Source of the DNA: an uncultured Oscillospiraceae bacterium
Lineage (GTDB): Bacteria > Bacillota > Clostridia > Oscillospirales > Acutalibacteraceae
Direction of reading: 5' to 3'
Assembly (NCBI GenBank): GCA_900546265.1
Contig: URCA01000015.1
Coordinates: 1-64,000, forward strand
DNA length: 64,000 nt
The translations under genes were made by a program, and so were the position numbers. Below, piece after piece: positions 26,001-33,962 of this stretch. The notes beneath the pieces were generated by a model. The model was not told the DNA's origin. It did not search any database and saw nothing but the letters and a program-made list of their open reading frames with translations. Every line of letters starts with the position of its first letter. The first letter of the stretch is position 1.

Positions 26001-27107
26001 CTACCCGCGCGCGGTGGAATTTCTGGCCACGAGCCGGACGGGGGACAAAATCTGGGTCACCACCGAAGAACCGCCCGCCGCCAGATGCAGGCACATTTTC
26101 GCCGCCTCCTTTCCCATTAAATAGAAATCCTGTGATATACTTGAAAGCGGGACCTTTTGTACCTCCGAAATATCCAGATTATCGAACCCGACGATGGCGA
26201 CCTGCTCCGGAACGCGTACGCCTCTTTTCAGCAGGGCGTTTTCTACCGCGATGGCCGTGATATCGTTACGCACAAACAGTCCGTCGATCGGCTCCGGAAG
26301 GGACAGTACCCGTTCCAAATACTCGTCAATGAACTCTACAAATTGATTGGGATGATGCTCCACATAATCCATACATAAAAATTCCTGCCGGATAGGCATG
26401 GAAGCCTCCTGTAAGGCGGTCTTATACCCCAGAAAGCGATCGGAAAGGGAGCGTATCCGCTCTTCGCCGCCGCCGACATAGCCGATTCGCCTGCAGCCGA
26501 TGTCGATGAGGTGCCTGGTGGCCAGATAGCCGCCCCGCAAATTATCGCTGGAGACAAAGTTGGCGTTGACCCCCAGCGGAGAGCAGTCCGCGAATACCAT
26601 CGCGCAATTCTTTTTCAGCAGCCGGAAATAGGTGACGGCATCCATCCGGATATCCGAATTGAAGATAACGCCCTTCACCTTGTTGCCGATGAGCTCGCAT
26701 ACCTTGTCATAAATGTTATCGTTCTGATTGGAGACCGTATGCACGGTCAGATAGCAGCCCTGTTCGGTCAGATATTCCTCTGCCCCTTGTATAATTTGGA
26801 AGAACTGCGATATGTTCTCGCTTTCGCCCTTATCTACCTTTATGTAGGAGATAAAATCCACCTTGCCGTTCTGTCTCCCCTTGTCTCCCAGGAAAATACC
26901 ACTCCCCTGCCGCTTGTATACGACCCCTTTCAGCTCTAGATCGCGAAACACTTTTTGTGTCGTCGTACGGCTTACCTGCAGCATTTCAGAGAGCTCTCTC
27001 TCAGTGGGAAGCTTGTCGCCGTCCACCAAATGGTTTTGCTTTATAAAATCGAAAATATATTCCGTAATCATATCTTGTTTCTTTTTTGGTACGGCCACTG
27101 TACTCAC
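26001..27107 (-). CDS. GntR-family regulator with LacI-type sugar-sensing domain (AraR-like)
   Basis: A transcription factor of about 368 residues. Residues ~10-75 form a GntR winged helix (DKLPTERELSEMLQVSRTTTQKVFRDLELKG). Residues ~90-368 form a LacI/ribose-binding-protein-like effector domain (VKGVIFNSD, CRRIGYVGGGEERIRSLSDRFLGY, GLFVRNDITAIAVENAL, AIVGFDNLDIS). I chose the GTG at 27107 because GGGGGGAG lies just upstream; a GTG at 27149 has no site. It is the first gene of the operon and stands behind a strong promoter. Palindromes around that promoter (27123-27138 and 27251-27285) are its likely operators, so it should repress itself and the operon until a sugar binds. Confidence 0.9.
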   Translation of the reverse strand: MSTVAVPKKKQDMITEYIFDFIKQNHLVDGDKLPTERELSEMLQVSRTTTQKVFRDLELKGVVYKRQGSGIFLGDKGRQNGKVDFISYIKVDKGESENISQFFQIIQGAEEYLTEQGCYLTVHTVSNQNDNIYDKVCELIGNKVKGVIFNSDIRMDAVTYFRLLKKNCAMVFADCSPLGVNANFVSSDNLRGGYLATRHLIDIGCRRIGYVGGGEERIRSLSDRFLGYKTALQEASMPIRQEFLCMDYVEHHPNQFVEFIDEYLERVLSLPEPIDGLFVRNDITAIAVENALLKRGVRVPEQVAIVGFDNLDISEVQKVPLSSISQDFYLMGKEAAKMCLHLAAGGSSVVTQILSPVRLVARNSTARG

Positions 27108-27122
27108 TTTGTCTCCCCCCTT

Positions 27123-27138
27123 ATTGGTATGTTCCAAT
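27123..27138. promoter_or_regulatory. candidate downstream operator half-palindrome
   Basis: ATTGG and CCAAT separated by six bases, just after the expected transcription start. The GTTCCAAT part is shared with the longer palindrome at 27251-27285, so the same regulator probably binds both. Confidence 0.5.
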
Positions 27139-27165
27139 TTTTCAGCCACTTCTTAATTCACCCAT

Positions 27166-27194
27166 ATTCTAACATTGGCTTTTTTGTATGTCAA
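27166..27194 (-). promoter_or_regulatory. sigma-A-type promoter of the 17-gene operon
   Basis: On the minus strand, TTGACA (27189-27194) and TAGAAT (27166-27171) are separated by exactly 17 bases. The sequence upstream is A/T rich. This is the best promoter in the region, and no comparable promoter was noticed between the downstream genes. Confidence 0.85.
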
Positions 27195-27250
27195 GAGGTT
27201 TTTGTGATATTTTTACTATATTTTTTAAATTATTAGATTTTTTATTGTTT

Positions 27251-27285
27251 AAAAGTGTTCCAATTTGAATAATTGGAACACTTTT
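27251..27285. promoter_or_regulatory. 35-bp perfect palindrome, likely upstream operator
   Basis: Two 15-base arms (AAAAGTGTTCCAATT and its complement) flank a 5-base centre. It lies about 57 bases upstream of the -35 box of the operon promoter. It contains the same GTTCCAAT core as 27123-27138, which fits a looping repressor of the AraR kind. A terminator function is less likely because no transcript is expected to end here. Confidence 0.65.
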
Positions 27286-27593
27286 GGCGGGATATATTGC
27301 TATACCCCAATAATTTAAAAGGCACAACGCCAATTTCTCTGTTTGGCAAATGCCTGCCGGATGCCCGTCCCCCCCTTGTCATGCCTACTCAATACAAAGC
27401 ACCACCCGGGAAACGACATCCCAATTGTATACGCCGGCGTATGTAACACCGTCTATATACATAAAATAACCGGCATCCTCCGTTTAGCACGGTGGATGCC
27501 GGCATCTATTTCACCCATTTTGTTTTTGGCCTCTCACCGGGATCCCCTTCGGCGGACTCCACACGATTCGTGCAGCATGGCCGGAAATAACAC
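27286..27593. other. non-coding interval with two small palindromes
   Basis: No convincing gene. ATACGC-CG-GCGTAT at 27429-27442 is a 14-base palindrome. CCGGCATCC at 27470-27478 pairs with 27494-27502 and is followed on the minus strand by a T-rich stretch, so it may be a back-up terminator for the 5S transcript. Nothing else was seen. Confidence 0.4.
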
Positions 27594-27625
27594 AAGCCCC
27601 GGAAGTCAAATGACTTCCGGGGCTT
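27594..27625 (-). terminator. terminator-like hairpin after 5S rRNA
   Basis: A perfect inverted repeat with 15-base arms (AAGCCCCGGAAGTCA and complement, 2-base loop) starts five bases after the 3' end of 5S rRNA. It is followed on the minus strand by GTGTTATTT. Confidence 0.75.
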
Positions 27626-27630
27626 GCGAT

Positions 27631-27746
<116 letters not shown>

Positions 27747-27796
27747 TATGGGAACACCGCTTGCACGATGTTCCGTTTGGGTCTCCTTCCGGAGAC

Positions 27797-27855
27797 TGGC
27801 TCCCCCTGTTGGACTCGAACCAACGACATTTCGGTTAACAGCCGAACGCTCTACC
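27797..27855 (-). tRNA. tRNA-Asn(GTT), 5' part missing
   Basis: The remnant reads from the D-loop GG (27855) through the anticodon arm TTCGGCTGTTAACCGAA (anticodon GTT), the T-arm GGTTCGAGTCC, the acceptor 3' strand and an encoded CCA (27797-27799). The 5' acceptor strand and the 5' half of the D-arm, which should precede GGTAGAGC, are absent; unrelated sequence begins there. As it stands it cannot fold into a working tRNA. The break coincides with the start of the mobile element. Confidence 0.85.
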
Positions 27856-27930
27856 AAACGTAAACAAAAACTACGGAAAGTCACGCGGCAAAAAAGTGCC
27901 ACAACAATGTGAACTTCTGAAGTAGTTTTC
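27856..27930. other. putative recombination junction (att site) of the mobile element
   Basis: Element sequence begins immediately outside the tRNA D-loop GG at 27855. AAAACTAC at 27867-27874 is repeated in inverted form (GTAGTTTT) at 27922-27929, a layout seen in serine-recombinase arm sites. The recombinase stop codon is only ~110 bases from the junction. The matching junction should lie beyond 64 kb. Confidence 0.55.
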
Positions 27931-27964
27931 TCCCTCATGCGCTTGTGCCATGAAACGCGGTACG

Positions 27965-29074
27965 TCAGCTGGCCGCTGCTCCGGCGGCCTCGTCTATGAA
28001 TTGCTGGTAATTGATATTGAATACGATATCCAGTTCATAACCCCTGGAAACTCTGACCTCCCGCAGCAGCTGACAGGCGATCATCTTCTTCTGCTCAACA
28101 GTGGCGCTCTCAAATTCCTCCGCCCAGCTCCGAAATTGGCTGTAATAGAAATCCAGATCTTTCATCGCGCTCTCTTTGTCGCGAAGAACCTTATCAATTT
28201 CCAGAAGCCGTCGTTCATCCTGCTGGATTTCTTTCTTGGCATTTTCAATGGCCAAGGAAAGCATCTCCGGCGTGAACGCGCTCTCCCCCATCAACGATTT
28301 GGCAATCTCCCCGGACAATTCTACCAGCCGCCGTTTCTTCTTCTCCAGGGAAACGGCAACCCTTTTCTGCTGCTCATTTGCGGAGGTTATATCTCGCTTG
28401 TATCTTCGTTCCAGGGCTTTGTCCCTTGGAGTGACACGGATTCTCGCCAGATAACCGCGCAGGATTTCCATGACTGCGTCGTCGACGGTGGCGGCTATAT
28501 ATGCCGCTTGACCGTCGCATTCTCCGCGTTTCTGCGCCTTGTTGCAGCAGATATACCGCTGCTTGCGGACGCGGTATTCCGAACCGTCGACGCGGGTATA
28601 CCTGTCCACATAGCTGGTAGCCACCATTCTGGAACCACAGTGGGCACAGTACAGATTGCCGGACAACAGCGTCTTGCCTTTGGTCGTGCGAGCAATTTGC
28701 TGTTTCTCTTTTTCCGTGTTGGCCCGCTGATCGAGGATGTATTGCGCTTGAAAGAAAAGTGGTTCTTCAATAATTTGGATGCGTTCTATATGGGGAGATT
28801 CGACGTCACCGGCGACAAAATAGCCGCAATACATCCGGTTGCGCAAAATTCGGTTTATGGTGTTGCATTGAAACTGGCTGCCGTTGTGAGTCTTGATTCC
28901 CAATCCATTGAGATAGTCAGCCATGCGGTAGGAGCCGAAACCCTCCCGGACTGTTTTTTCAAAGTACCGGCGAGGGCATCCGACACCAGCCGCCCTCGCC
29001 AAACCGATCTGTTTTTGTCGTGCACCTATTCGCCAGCCGTTCAGAGGTTGGTTGACCCCAGGTGCAGGAATCAT
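27965..29074 (-). pseudogene. large serine recombinase, C-terminal part only
   Basis: The open frame encodes 369 residues. After ~40 unrelated residues come the recombinase domain (KTVREGFGSYRMADYLNGLGIKTHNG, then TINRILRNRMYCGYF), a zinc ribbon (LYCAHCGSRM with later CC and C residues), a long coiled coil (about 215-320) and a conserved tail. The N-terminal resolvase domain of about 150 residues, with the catalytic serine, is missing, and no piece of it was found in other frames upstream to 29500. TGA and TAA stops precede the frame at about 29100. It is therefore probably inactive alone. It lies beside the tRNA junction, as expected for the integrase of the element. Assembly error at the 5' end is possible. 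Confidence 0.8.
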
Positions 29075-29098
29075 ACGAACCGCTGCCGATTAGCAGCG

Positions 29099-29194
29099 TC
29101 ACGGGAATTTCACCCCTCCCAGGATCTCTGCGAGCCGCCCCCATTGCTTGAATCTATGGCTGGACGGGAGTATCATTGTCCCTCTTGCTTTCAT
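29099..29194 (-). CDS. 31-residue small ORF upstream of the recombinase remnant
   Basis: ATG preceded by GGGGG; the peptide includes SSHRFKQWGRLAEILGG and is basic and amphipathic. It is in the same frame as the recombinase remnant, separated from it by TGA and TAA. It could be a small regulatory peptide or a fragment of a lost gene. No family is recognised. Confidence 0.35.
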   Translation of the reverse strand: MKARGTMILPSSHRFKQWGRLAEILGGVKFP

Positions 29195-29439
29195 CGCCCC
29201 CAGGGAATCACCCTGCTGTATGGACTATAAGATAGAATCGCTTAGAAAAGAAACAGCGGATCCGGAATCATCATCAAGTGCATTCCTATTCGCTTGTTTT
29301 TTTCGTCATGGCGCATCCGTCCAGCTGGCTGGCCGTTCGTCGCGGCCACAAGAGTTAACGTATTCGTATGACGGAATATTCTGTTATCAAAGAGCTTGTC
29401 CATCGCTACGAGGCGGGCATAAAATTCAGTAAAGAATAA
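29195..29439. other. interval without a supported gene
   Basis: Only short frames are present. A 23-codon plus-strand frame at 29368-29439 (starting MTEYSVIKELVHRYEAG) ends exactly at the hairpin that follows, but has no good ribosome-binding site. I could not assign any function. Confidence 0.3.
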
Positions 29440-29472
29440 CCCCCTCACTCTCTTAGCCGTTGAGCGAGGGGG
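29440..29472 (-). terminator. terminator after the sigma-like gene
   Basis: CCCCCTCACTC (29440-29450) pairs with GAGCGAGGGGG (29462-29472) with one mismatch. T-rich sequence flanks it on both sides, so it may act in both directions. Confidence 0.65.
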
Positions 29473-29495
29473 CTGGACGGAATTATTTTACTTTT

Positions 29496-29936
29496 CTAGG
29501 AGTTTTTTAATTTTTCTAATACTCTAACCTTTTGATCATGCATTGTCATGCGAGGAACACCTATTTCTGAGGCCCATTGTCTTTCGGTTTTCTGTTCGAA
29601 GTACAGAGCCTGAATAAGCTCGCGTTCCTGCACATCCAGTTGAGATAAAGCCTGATGCAAAGCATCGCACATAATCGCAAAACAGGCTTCGTCCTCAACA
29701 TGAACAGACTTGTCGGAAAACTGTTCGCCATTATCATCCATGAGCCTGTCCAGCGAATCCTCTCGGGCTGGAACGTATAAAACACTCTCGTTTTTCGCAT
29801 CCACTCTGATCTTCCTATATTTTAATTCTTTCGCAAAATACCGTGCCTTTCTCGCTGTCTTATGATATAGTTCGCACACTTCATCCGATACTGAAATTTG
29901 TTTGCCATGAATTAGGATATACTTTTGGACATCCAC
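29496..29936 (-). CDS. sigma-70-like regulatory protein of the conjugative element
   Basis: A 146-residue protein starting at GTG, nine bases after GGAGG. The C-terminal half has a sigma region 4-like helix-turn-helix (LSQLDVQERELIQALYFEQ, then RQWASEIGVPRMTMHDQKVRVLEKL). The N-terminal half contains YHKTARKARYFAKELKYRK and an acidic middle. Proteins of this size and type (Tn916 Orf7-like) regulate excision and transfer genes in Tn916/Tn1549-type elements. Here it lies between the cargo and the recombinase remnant, behind a leader with a terminator and a second hairpin that abuts the ribosome-binding site. Confidence 0.78.
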   Translation of the reverse strand: MDVQKYILIHGKQISVSDEVCELYHKTARKARYFAKELKYRKIRVDAKNESVLYVPAREDSLDRLMDDNGEQFSDKSVHVEDEACFAIMCDALHQALSQLDVQERELIQALYFEQKTERQWASEIGVPRMTMHDQKVRVLEKLKNS

Positions 29937-29948
29937 CTTTCTTTACCT

Positions 29949-29978
29949 CCGATCTGTTTTGAATCAAAAACAGATCGG
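29949..29978 (-). promoter_or_regulatory. hairpin abutting the ribosome-binding site of the sigma-like gene
   Basis: CCGATCTGTTTT pairs perfectly with its complement over a 6-base loop. On the minus strand its last bases (GATCGG) run directly into AGG of the GGAGG site, so folding could hinder ribosome access. Confidence 0.5.
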
Positions 29979-30021
29979 AACGGTGGCGATCGACAACAAG
30001 GCCGCACACCTGTATGCAAGC

Positions 30022-30065
30022 AAAAAAGGTCAAATTCGCCCTCATTTTTGAGGGTGAATTTGGCC
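30022..30065 (-). terminator. attenuator-like intrinsic terminator in the sigma-gene leader
   Basis: Arms of 17 bases at 30028-30044 and 30049-30065 pair with two G-U-type mismatches, and T6 follows on the minus strand (30022-30027). It lies about 90 bases upstream of the sigma-like gene and overlaps the end of a small leader frame (30042-30251). This resembles the leader-peptide attenuation of Tn916-type elements. Confidence 0.65.
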
Positions 30066-30251
30066 GCGCGTTTGGGGGAGGCTCGCTATCATTGTTTTCA
30101 TGGGATGTACCACCGCGACGTGTTTGCCTGGAGCGACAGCGTTTGGGTGAGTGTAAATTTTTTCTTGTGGCAAGTATATATAGGCGGTAATATGAGTCGG
30201 GTTATGGCTATACAAAGTCCTCATCTCTCCAACACGCAGTAATCTCATCAT
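30042..30251 (-). CDS. possible leader peptide overlapping the attenuator
   Basis: A 69-codon frame, or 60 codons from the internal MRTLYSHNP start, whose stop lies in the loop of the terminator hairpin. Its translation would place ribosomes on the hairpin and could control read-through into the sigma-like gene. The sequence has no recognised domain and the start site is weak, so it may be non-coding. Confidence 0.35.
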   Translation of the reverse strand: MMRLLRVGEMRTLYSHNPTHITAYIYLPQEKIYTHPNAVAPGKHVAVVHPMKTMIASLPQTRGQIHPQK

Positions 30252-30478
30252 TAAGCGCGATCAGCCACAACAGGGAGATTGCCTGCCAAATTCGCTAAGA
30301 ATTTCTGAGTTTGCCTTTGTACTTGGAGGATAAAATGGTTCAGAAGTTCTTCCATAGTTTCTTTACTTGAATTAGGTTTATTACTCAATCTGGAATTAGA
30401 TACTTTTGGGGGATAAGGAAACTCAAAAAGCCTTGCACCATCCAACTTTCCGGGTATGAAAAGACGGTTAAAAATCGG
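30251..30478 (-). pseudogene. unrecognised 3' gene fragment at the cargo border
   Basis: An open frame with protein-like composition (NRLFIPGKLDGARLFEF near its start; ELLNHFILQVQRQTQKFLANLAG near its end) but no good start, beginning right after a TGA. It lies between the SGNH gene and the leader region and may be the tail of a backbone gene cut by the cargo. I do not recognise the family. Confidence 0.3.
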
Positions 30479-30524
30479 TCATTCTAAAAAGAATGTTCCA
30501 AAGTTCAACCGTCGTTCATCAGTT

Positions 30525-31868
30525 CTAAAACCCCGCTACCGTTTGCAGAAGCACTTGGGCATAAACTCTCTGCATATAGTCGTTGGGATGGTTAGTATTG
30601 TTGCTCGTTATATCCTGAAACCGCTTGGTTTGCAGAAGATGCTGAAATACCGACTGCACATCCGCGTGCACCACCGCTTTTCCCTGATCCCGGAATTCCG
30701 CGGCAATGCGTTCTAGCACGGACTTGAAAGATGGCTGATAGCGGCAAATCGGCGCTCCGTCTCCCCAATTTGTGCGAATCTCCTGATTTGGCAGCATGGA
30801 GGACACCAGCACGATTTCCGTATCGGACCTGGCAGCTAGGATCTGTTTCACAATCGCTTCAATGTTGTCGCTGAAATCCTTAGGCTCAATGCCAGTTCCG
30901 TCGTTCATGCCGAAAGCCACAAGGACGAGATCCGGTTTATAGGCCAGTAGAGACTGAAAATTAACAATCCCGTCCTCCTCAAAAAGCGGCCAACGAGTCG
31001 TCTTTCCGGCGATAGAAAAATTCCGAAGTTCAATTTTCGCCTTCTTGTATCGGTTCTGCAAACCAGTTTTGAACAGTTCAACATAGGGCGGCATATGGGG
31101 CGCTATATCCACATTCTCATACCCAGAGGCTGTCCAACCCTGCGTAATGCTGTCCCCCAGACAGGCAATCTTCAGAGTACCGGCCTTATCAGTATCGTTT
31201 AGAATACCATTTGTTCTTTTAAGGTCGGCGCTTTGATTTGCGGGAACACCGCCGTTCCACCTTGCACTATGCCGATAGGTTACGCGCACCTGCCAGCGGG
31301 TCATACCCAAGGATCGGGTTTCACCTTCCTTGATAGCCTCCGTGTAAAGCTGTGCGCCGGTCCCATAGATTTCCGGCATATTGGCCGGATTCGAGGGATC
31401 GTAAACGGGGAGATAAAACGCCTCGTGTGCGATGGCGGGGATCGCGCCGTCCGCTGCGACCTGCAGCTTTCCGTCTTTCGTCAGGGAGTAATCCCTCCCC
31501 TCTTCATACCGGATATCCAGCCCGTAACTGTATACGGACACAATTTGTTTAGCAGGGTACAGCAGCGAAATGGGCGCAATGCTTCCGTCTTTTTCTTGCA
31601 GAATAAACACGGTTTCACTGCGCGCGATGCCACCGTCGTCCCAAACCGGCACAATATAATCTGCCGGTCCGAATTTCGCCGCGTCGTACTGACTCAAATC
31701 CTCCGATGTTCCATCCGGCCAGTCGGGATTGCCGGCCGGCACCGTGTCTTCTTTTTGCTCTGGCACGGAGGCGTCAGCTGCACCGCTCACTTTTTTTTCG
31801 CCGGCGCAACCCGCACAGACTCCCAGGAAAAGCAACGTGCACATAAGGATGGAAAGCCCTCTCTTCAT
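30525..31868 (-). CDS. SGNH/GDSL-type hydrolase lipoprotein
   Basis: A 447-residue lipoprotein (signal peptide ending in CAGC, Cys21). Residues ~55-225 form a beta-rich N-terminal domain. Residues ~230-447 are an SGNH hydrolase with block I KIACLGDSITQG (Ser240) and block III FGMNDG. The C-terminal block reads NNTNHPND: the His is present, but the usual Asp three residues before it is Asn. Such enzymes remove acetyl or other acyl groups from polysaccharides. It is the last gene of the cargo's minus-strand operon, directly after the clan-A glycosidase (11-base gap), so it may de-esterify the same surface-bound substrate. Confidence 0.82.
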   Translation of the reverse strand: MKRGLSILMCTLLFLGVCAGCAGEKKVSGAADASVPEQKEDTVPAGNPDWPDGTSEDLSQYDAAKFGPADYIVPVWDDGGIARSETVFILQEKDGSIAPISLLYPAKQIVSVYSYGLDIRYEEGRDYSLTKDGKLQVAADGAIPAIAHEAFYLPVYDPSNPANMPEIYGTGAQLYTEAIKEGETRSLGMTRWQVRVTYRHSARWNGGVPANQSADLKRTNGILNDTDKAGTLKIACLGDSITQGWTASGYENVDIAPHMPPYVELFKTGLQNRYKKAKIELRNFSIAGKTTRWPLFEEDGIVNFQSLLAYKPDLVLVAFGMNDGTGIEPKDFSDNIEAIVKQILAARSDTEIVLVSSMLPNQEIRTNWGDGAPICRYQPSFKSVLERIAAEFRDQGKAVVHADVQSVFQHLLQTKRFQDITSNNTNHPNDYMQRVYAQVLLQTVAGF

Positions 31869-31879
31869 TGTATCCCTCC

Positions 31880-33937
31880 TTAGCTAATAAAAAACTTCGC
31901 TGTCGCACCTTTGCCGGCGTTGCGTATCAGATAGCTGACTTCTACCATTCCGTCCCAGTCCTCAGGCGCATTTTTCTTTAGCTCAAATATATAGGTACCG
32001 GAAGCACCGTCGCCCATGGGTAGGCACTCATCGGCCGCTTTTTCCGTGCCAAACGGCACTGTCATGTTGTATGTACGGCCGCCCACCGGCAGATACACAC
32101 TTTTAGCAAAGCCGTTCTGAGTATGATAATCTACCCGCACCCCCAGCGCACATGAAGAACTTTCTTGCGGCTCTCCCCAAGTCTCATAGCGAAACGTCAA
32201 TGTCTCCCTTGTTCCCAGTCCGCTAAGAATGGCGGATACCCCCGCCTCGCCCGTATCCTCTTCCAGCATACCGACGTAAGCGTTCATACTTTCGTTGAAA
32301 ATATCGGCGTACGGCTTGCCGTCGCCCCGATCGGTATAATAGTATTGCTTCTTGACCAACGTGCCGACATCGGCGGTATTATCGGTTTCCGCTCCCTGCG
32401 CTTGACTATTAAATTCTATATAATACGCGCCCTTTACCGGGATCCTTAGGGTCTCTTTTCCTTTGTTTCCAGGATTTTCTACATCTTTGACTATCTCCGG
32501 TGTCGTATCTGACAGTCTTTTCTGATAATAGGCGGGATCGATTCGATAGACGGTGCAGCTCTGTGCTTCAAACGGCAGGTCACTCCAGTCGATGGTGACA
32601 GTCTGTGCCTTTTTCAGAGAACGATTATAGGCGATGACGCCGGCCCGCTGCGAATCAGCTCCGGCTATCAGCCCAACCGCTTCATTTTCGGTGGACGCAG
32701 GAACCCGATCCACCGGCAGCCTCGCATATGACCAAAGGGCGTGATAGACGGGATTGACCGCATAGTCTGTCTCATACAGCCCGAATTGCCCGGAACTCAG
32801 CCACATGGGCCAGGACACCCGCGTGATATCCGACGCCTCATTTATACGCAGAATGGAGTCAAAGAAAGCCCAAACCTGCTCGTATGTATCATTGGGCATG
32901 GATTTACCGCCGTTAAAGTCGTTGGATACCGGATGAAATTCGGTCAAATGCTGCTGCACCCGGCGCAGATCATACTTTTTACCATTGAGTTCCGGAGCGG
33001 TACCGTTCTGGTAGGCGTTGAGAGCCTCACGCACCACATTCAGCTGATAGTTGAAATTGCCGGTCCCGCCCTCGTTGATATAATCCCCCTCCAGATCGCC
33101 ATCCGAAGGGCCATAATAGTGCCAAGAGAAGCCGTCAGGTATCGCCCTCGCCTTTTCGGATGACTCCCAGAAATACTGCCAACCGGTCTGTTGGATGCCG
33201 GCTAAGGAGTCCGGCTCCCGGATAAAGGCCAGCGGACGCGCGATGCCCGCTGAAATCACGGTGGAAAACGGGTTTGCCGCGTAATAGGCACGAGTTCCCG
33301 TGACAACCGTATCGATCCATTCCTGTTGGGAACCCAGCCAGTACACATTGCCCTCGAGATCCGGCTCGTTCCAAGTCTCCAGAATGGCGTACACGCCGCT
33401 GCGTTTCAGATAATCCGCGGTATTGTAGCAAAATTCATAATAGCGCTTCAAATCCGGTACATTGCGGAAATCGAGATCGTCCCCCGGCTTAGTCGCATAG
33501 GATGGGGTTCCCACCATCACCAAATAGGGACTGATTTTATTGTCTTTGCATTTTTTCAGAAATTGGGACGCCAGACTCCATTCGTCCGCCGACACGCCGG
33601 TGAGGCCGCCCCGGCCTATCGGCTTCCCGATGCCGTTCTGTTCGTTTCCAAACATCATGTCGATACGGAAATTGTCTGCTTTCAGCGCGTTCACCCCAGT
33701 GAGTGTGTCCAGCGCCGCGGGATCAAACGTACCGTCCGCCTGTCCCATGAAAGTCCAGGTCGGGTTGAACATATCAACTTTTTTCAGATTTTGCGGTATG
33801 GATCCGTCTTTTTGAGAAAAATTCAGTTTCACGGTTTCTCCTTTTTCATCACCGCAGGCAGTCAGCAAACTGCACGGTGAGGCAGCCAGCAAGACGCTCA
33901 ACAGGATCGACAGAAATTTCTTATTCCAGAATTTCAT
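31880..33937 (-). CDS. surface lipoprotein glycoside hydrolase, clan GH-A (GH39-like)
   Basis: A 685-residue lipoprotein (LLTAC, Cys28). Residues ~50-420 form a TIM barrel in the style of GH39 and related clan-A families: ILETWNEPD contains acid/base Glu191, and HLTEFHP contains candidate nucleophile Glu333. GFSWHYYGPSDGD and WPMWLSSGQFGLYE are further barrel and loop motifs. A beta-sandwich domain (about 425-530) and a C-terminal domain resembling a carbohydrate-binding module (about 540-685) follow. GH39 enzymes include beta-xylosidases and iduronidases; the real substrate here cannot be read from sequence. It follows the small lipoprotein gene by 25 bases. Confidence 0.78.
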   Translation of the reverse strand: MKFWNKKFLSILLSVLLAASPCSLLTACGDEKGETVKLNFSQKDGSIPQNLKKVDMFNPTWTFMGQADGTFDPAALDTLTGVNALKADNFRIDMMFGNEQNGIGKPIGRGGLTGVSADEWSLASQFLKKCKDNKISPYLVMVGTPSYATKPGDDLDFRNVPDLKRYYEFCYNTADYLKRSGVYAILETWNEPDLEGNVYWLGSQQEWIDTVVTGTRAYYAANPFSTVISAGIARPLAFIREPDSLAGIQQTGWQYFWESSEKARAIPDGFSWHYYGPSDGDLEGDYINEGGTGNFNYQLNVVREALNAYQNGTAPELNGKKYDLRRVQQHLTEFHPVSNDFNGGKSMPNDTYEQVWAFFDSILRINEASDITRVSWPMWLSSGQFGLYETDYAVNPVYHALWSYARLPVDRVPASTENEAVGLIAGADSQRAGVIAYNRSLKKAQTVTIDWSDLPFEAQSCTVYRIDPAYYQKRLSDTTPEIVKDVENPGNKGKETLRIPVKGAYYIEFNSQAQGAETDNTADVGTLVKKQYYYTDRGDGKPYADIFNESMNAYVGMLEEDTGEAGVSAILSGLGTRETLTFRYETWGEPQESSSCALGVRVDYHTQNGFAKSVYLPVGGRTYNMTVPFGTEKAADECLPMGDGASGTYIFELKKNAPEDWDGMVEVSYLIRNAGKGATAKFFIS

Positions 33938-33962
33938 TCACTCATAGCCTCCCGACACAATA

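Noticed and set aside
29040..29160. Structured RNA (riboswitch- or intron-like) upstream of the recombinase remnant, minus strand
   Set aside because: GGTGAAATTCCC and a CGCTGC/GCAGCG stem looked suggestive of a cobalamin-type element or a tRNA-Ser-like fold, but the required conserved core and arms are not there; a small ORF explains part of it better.
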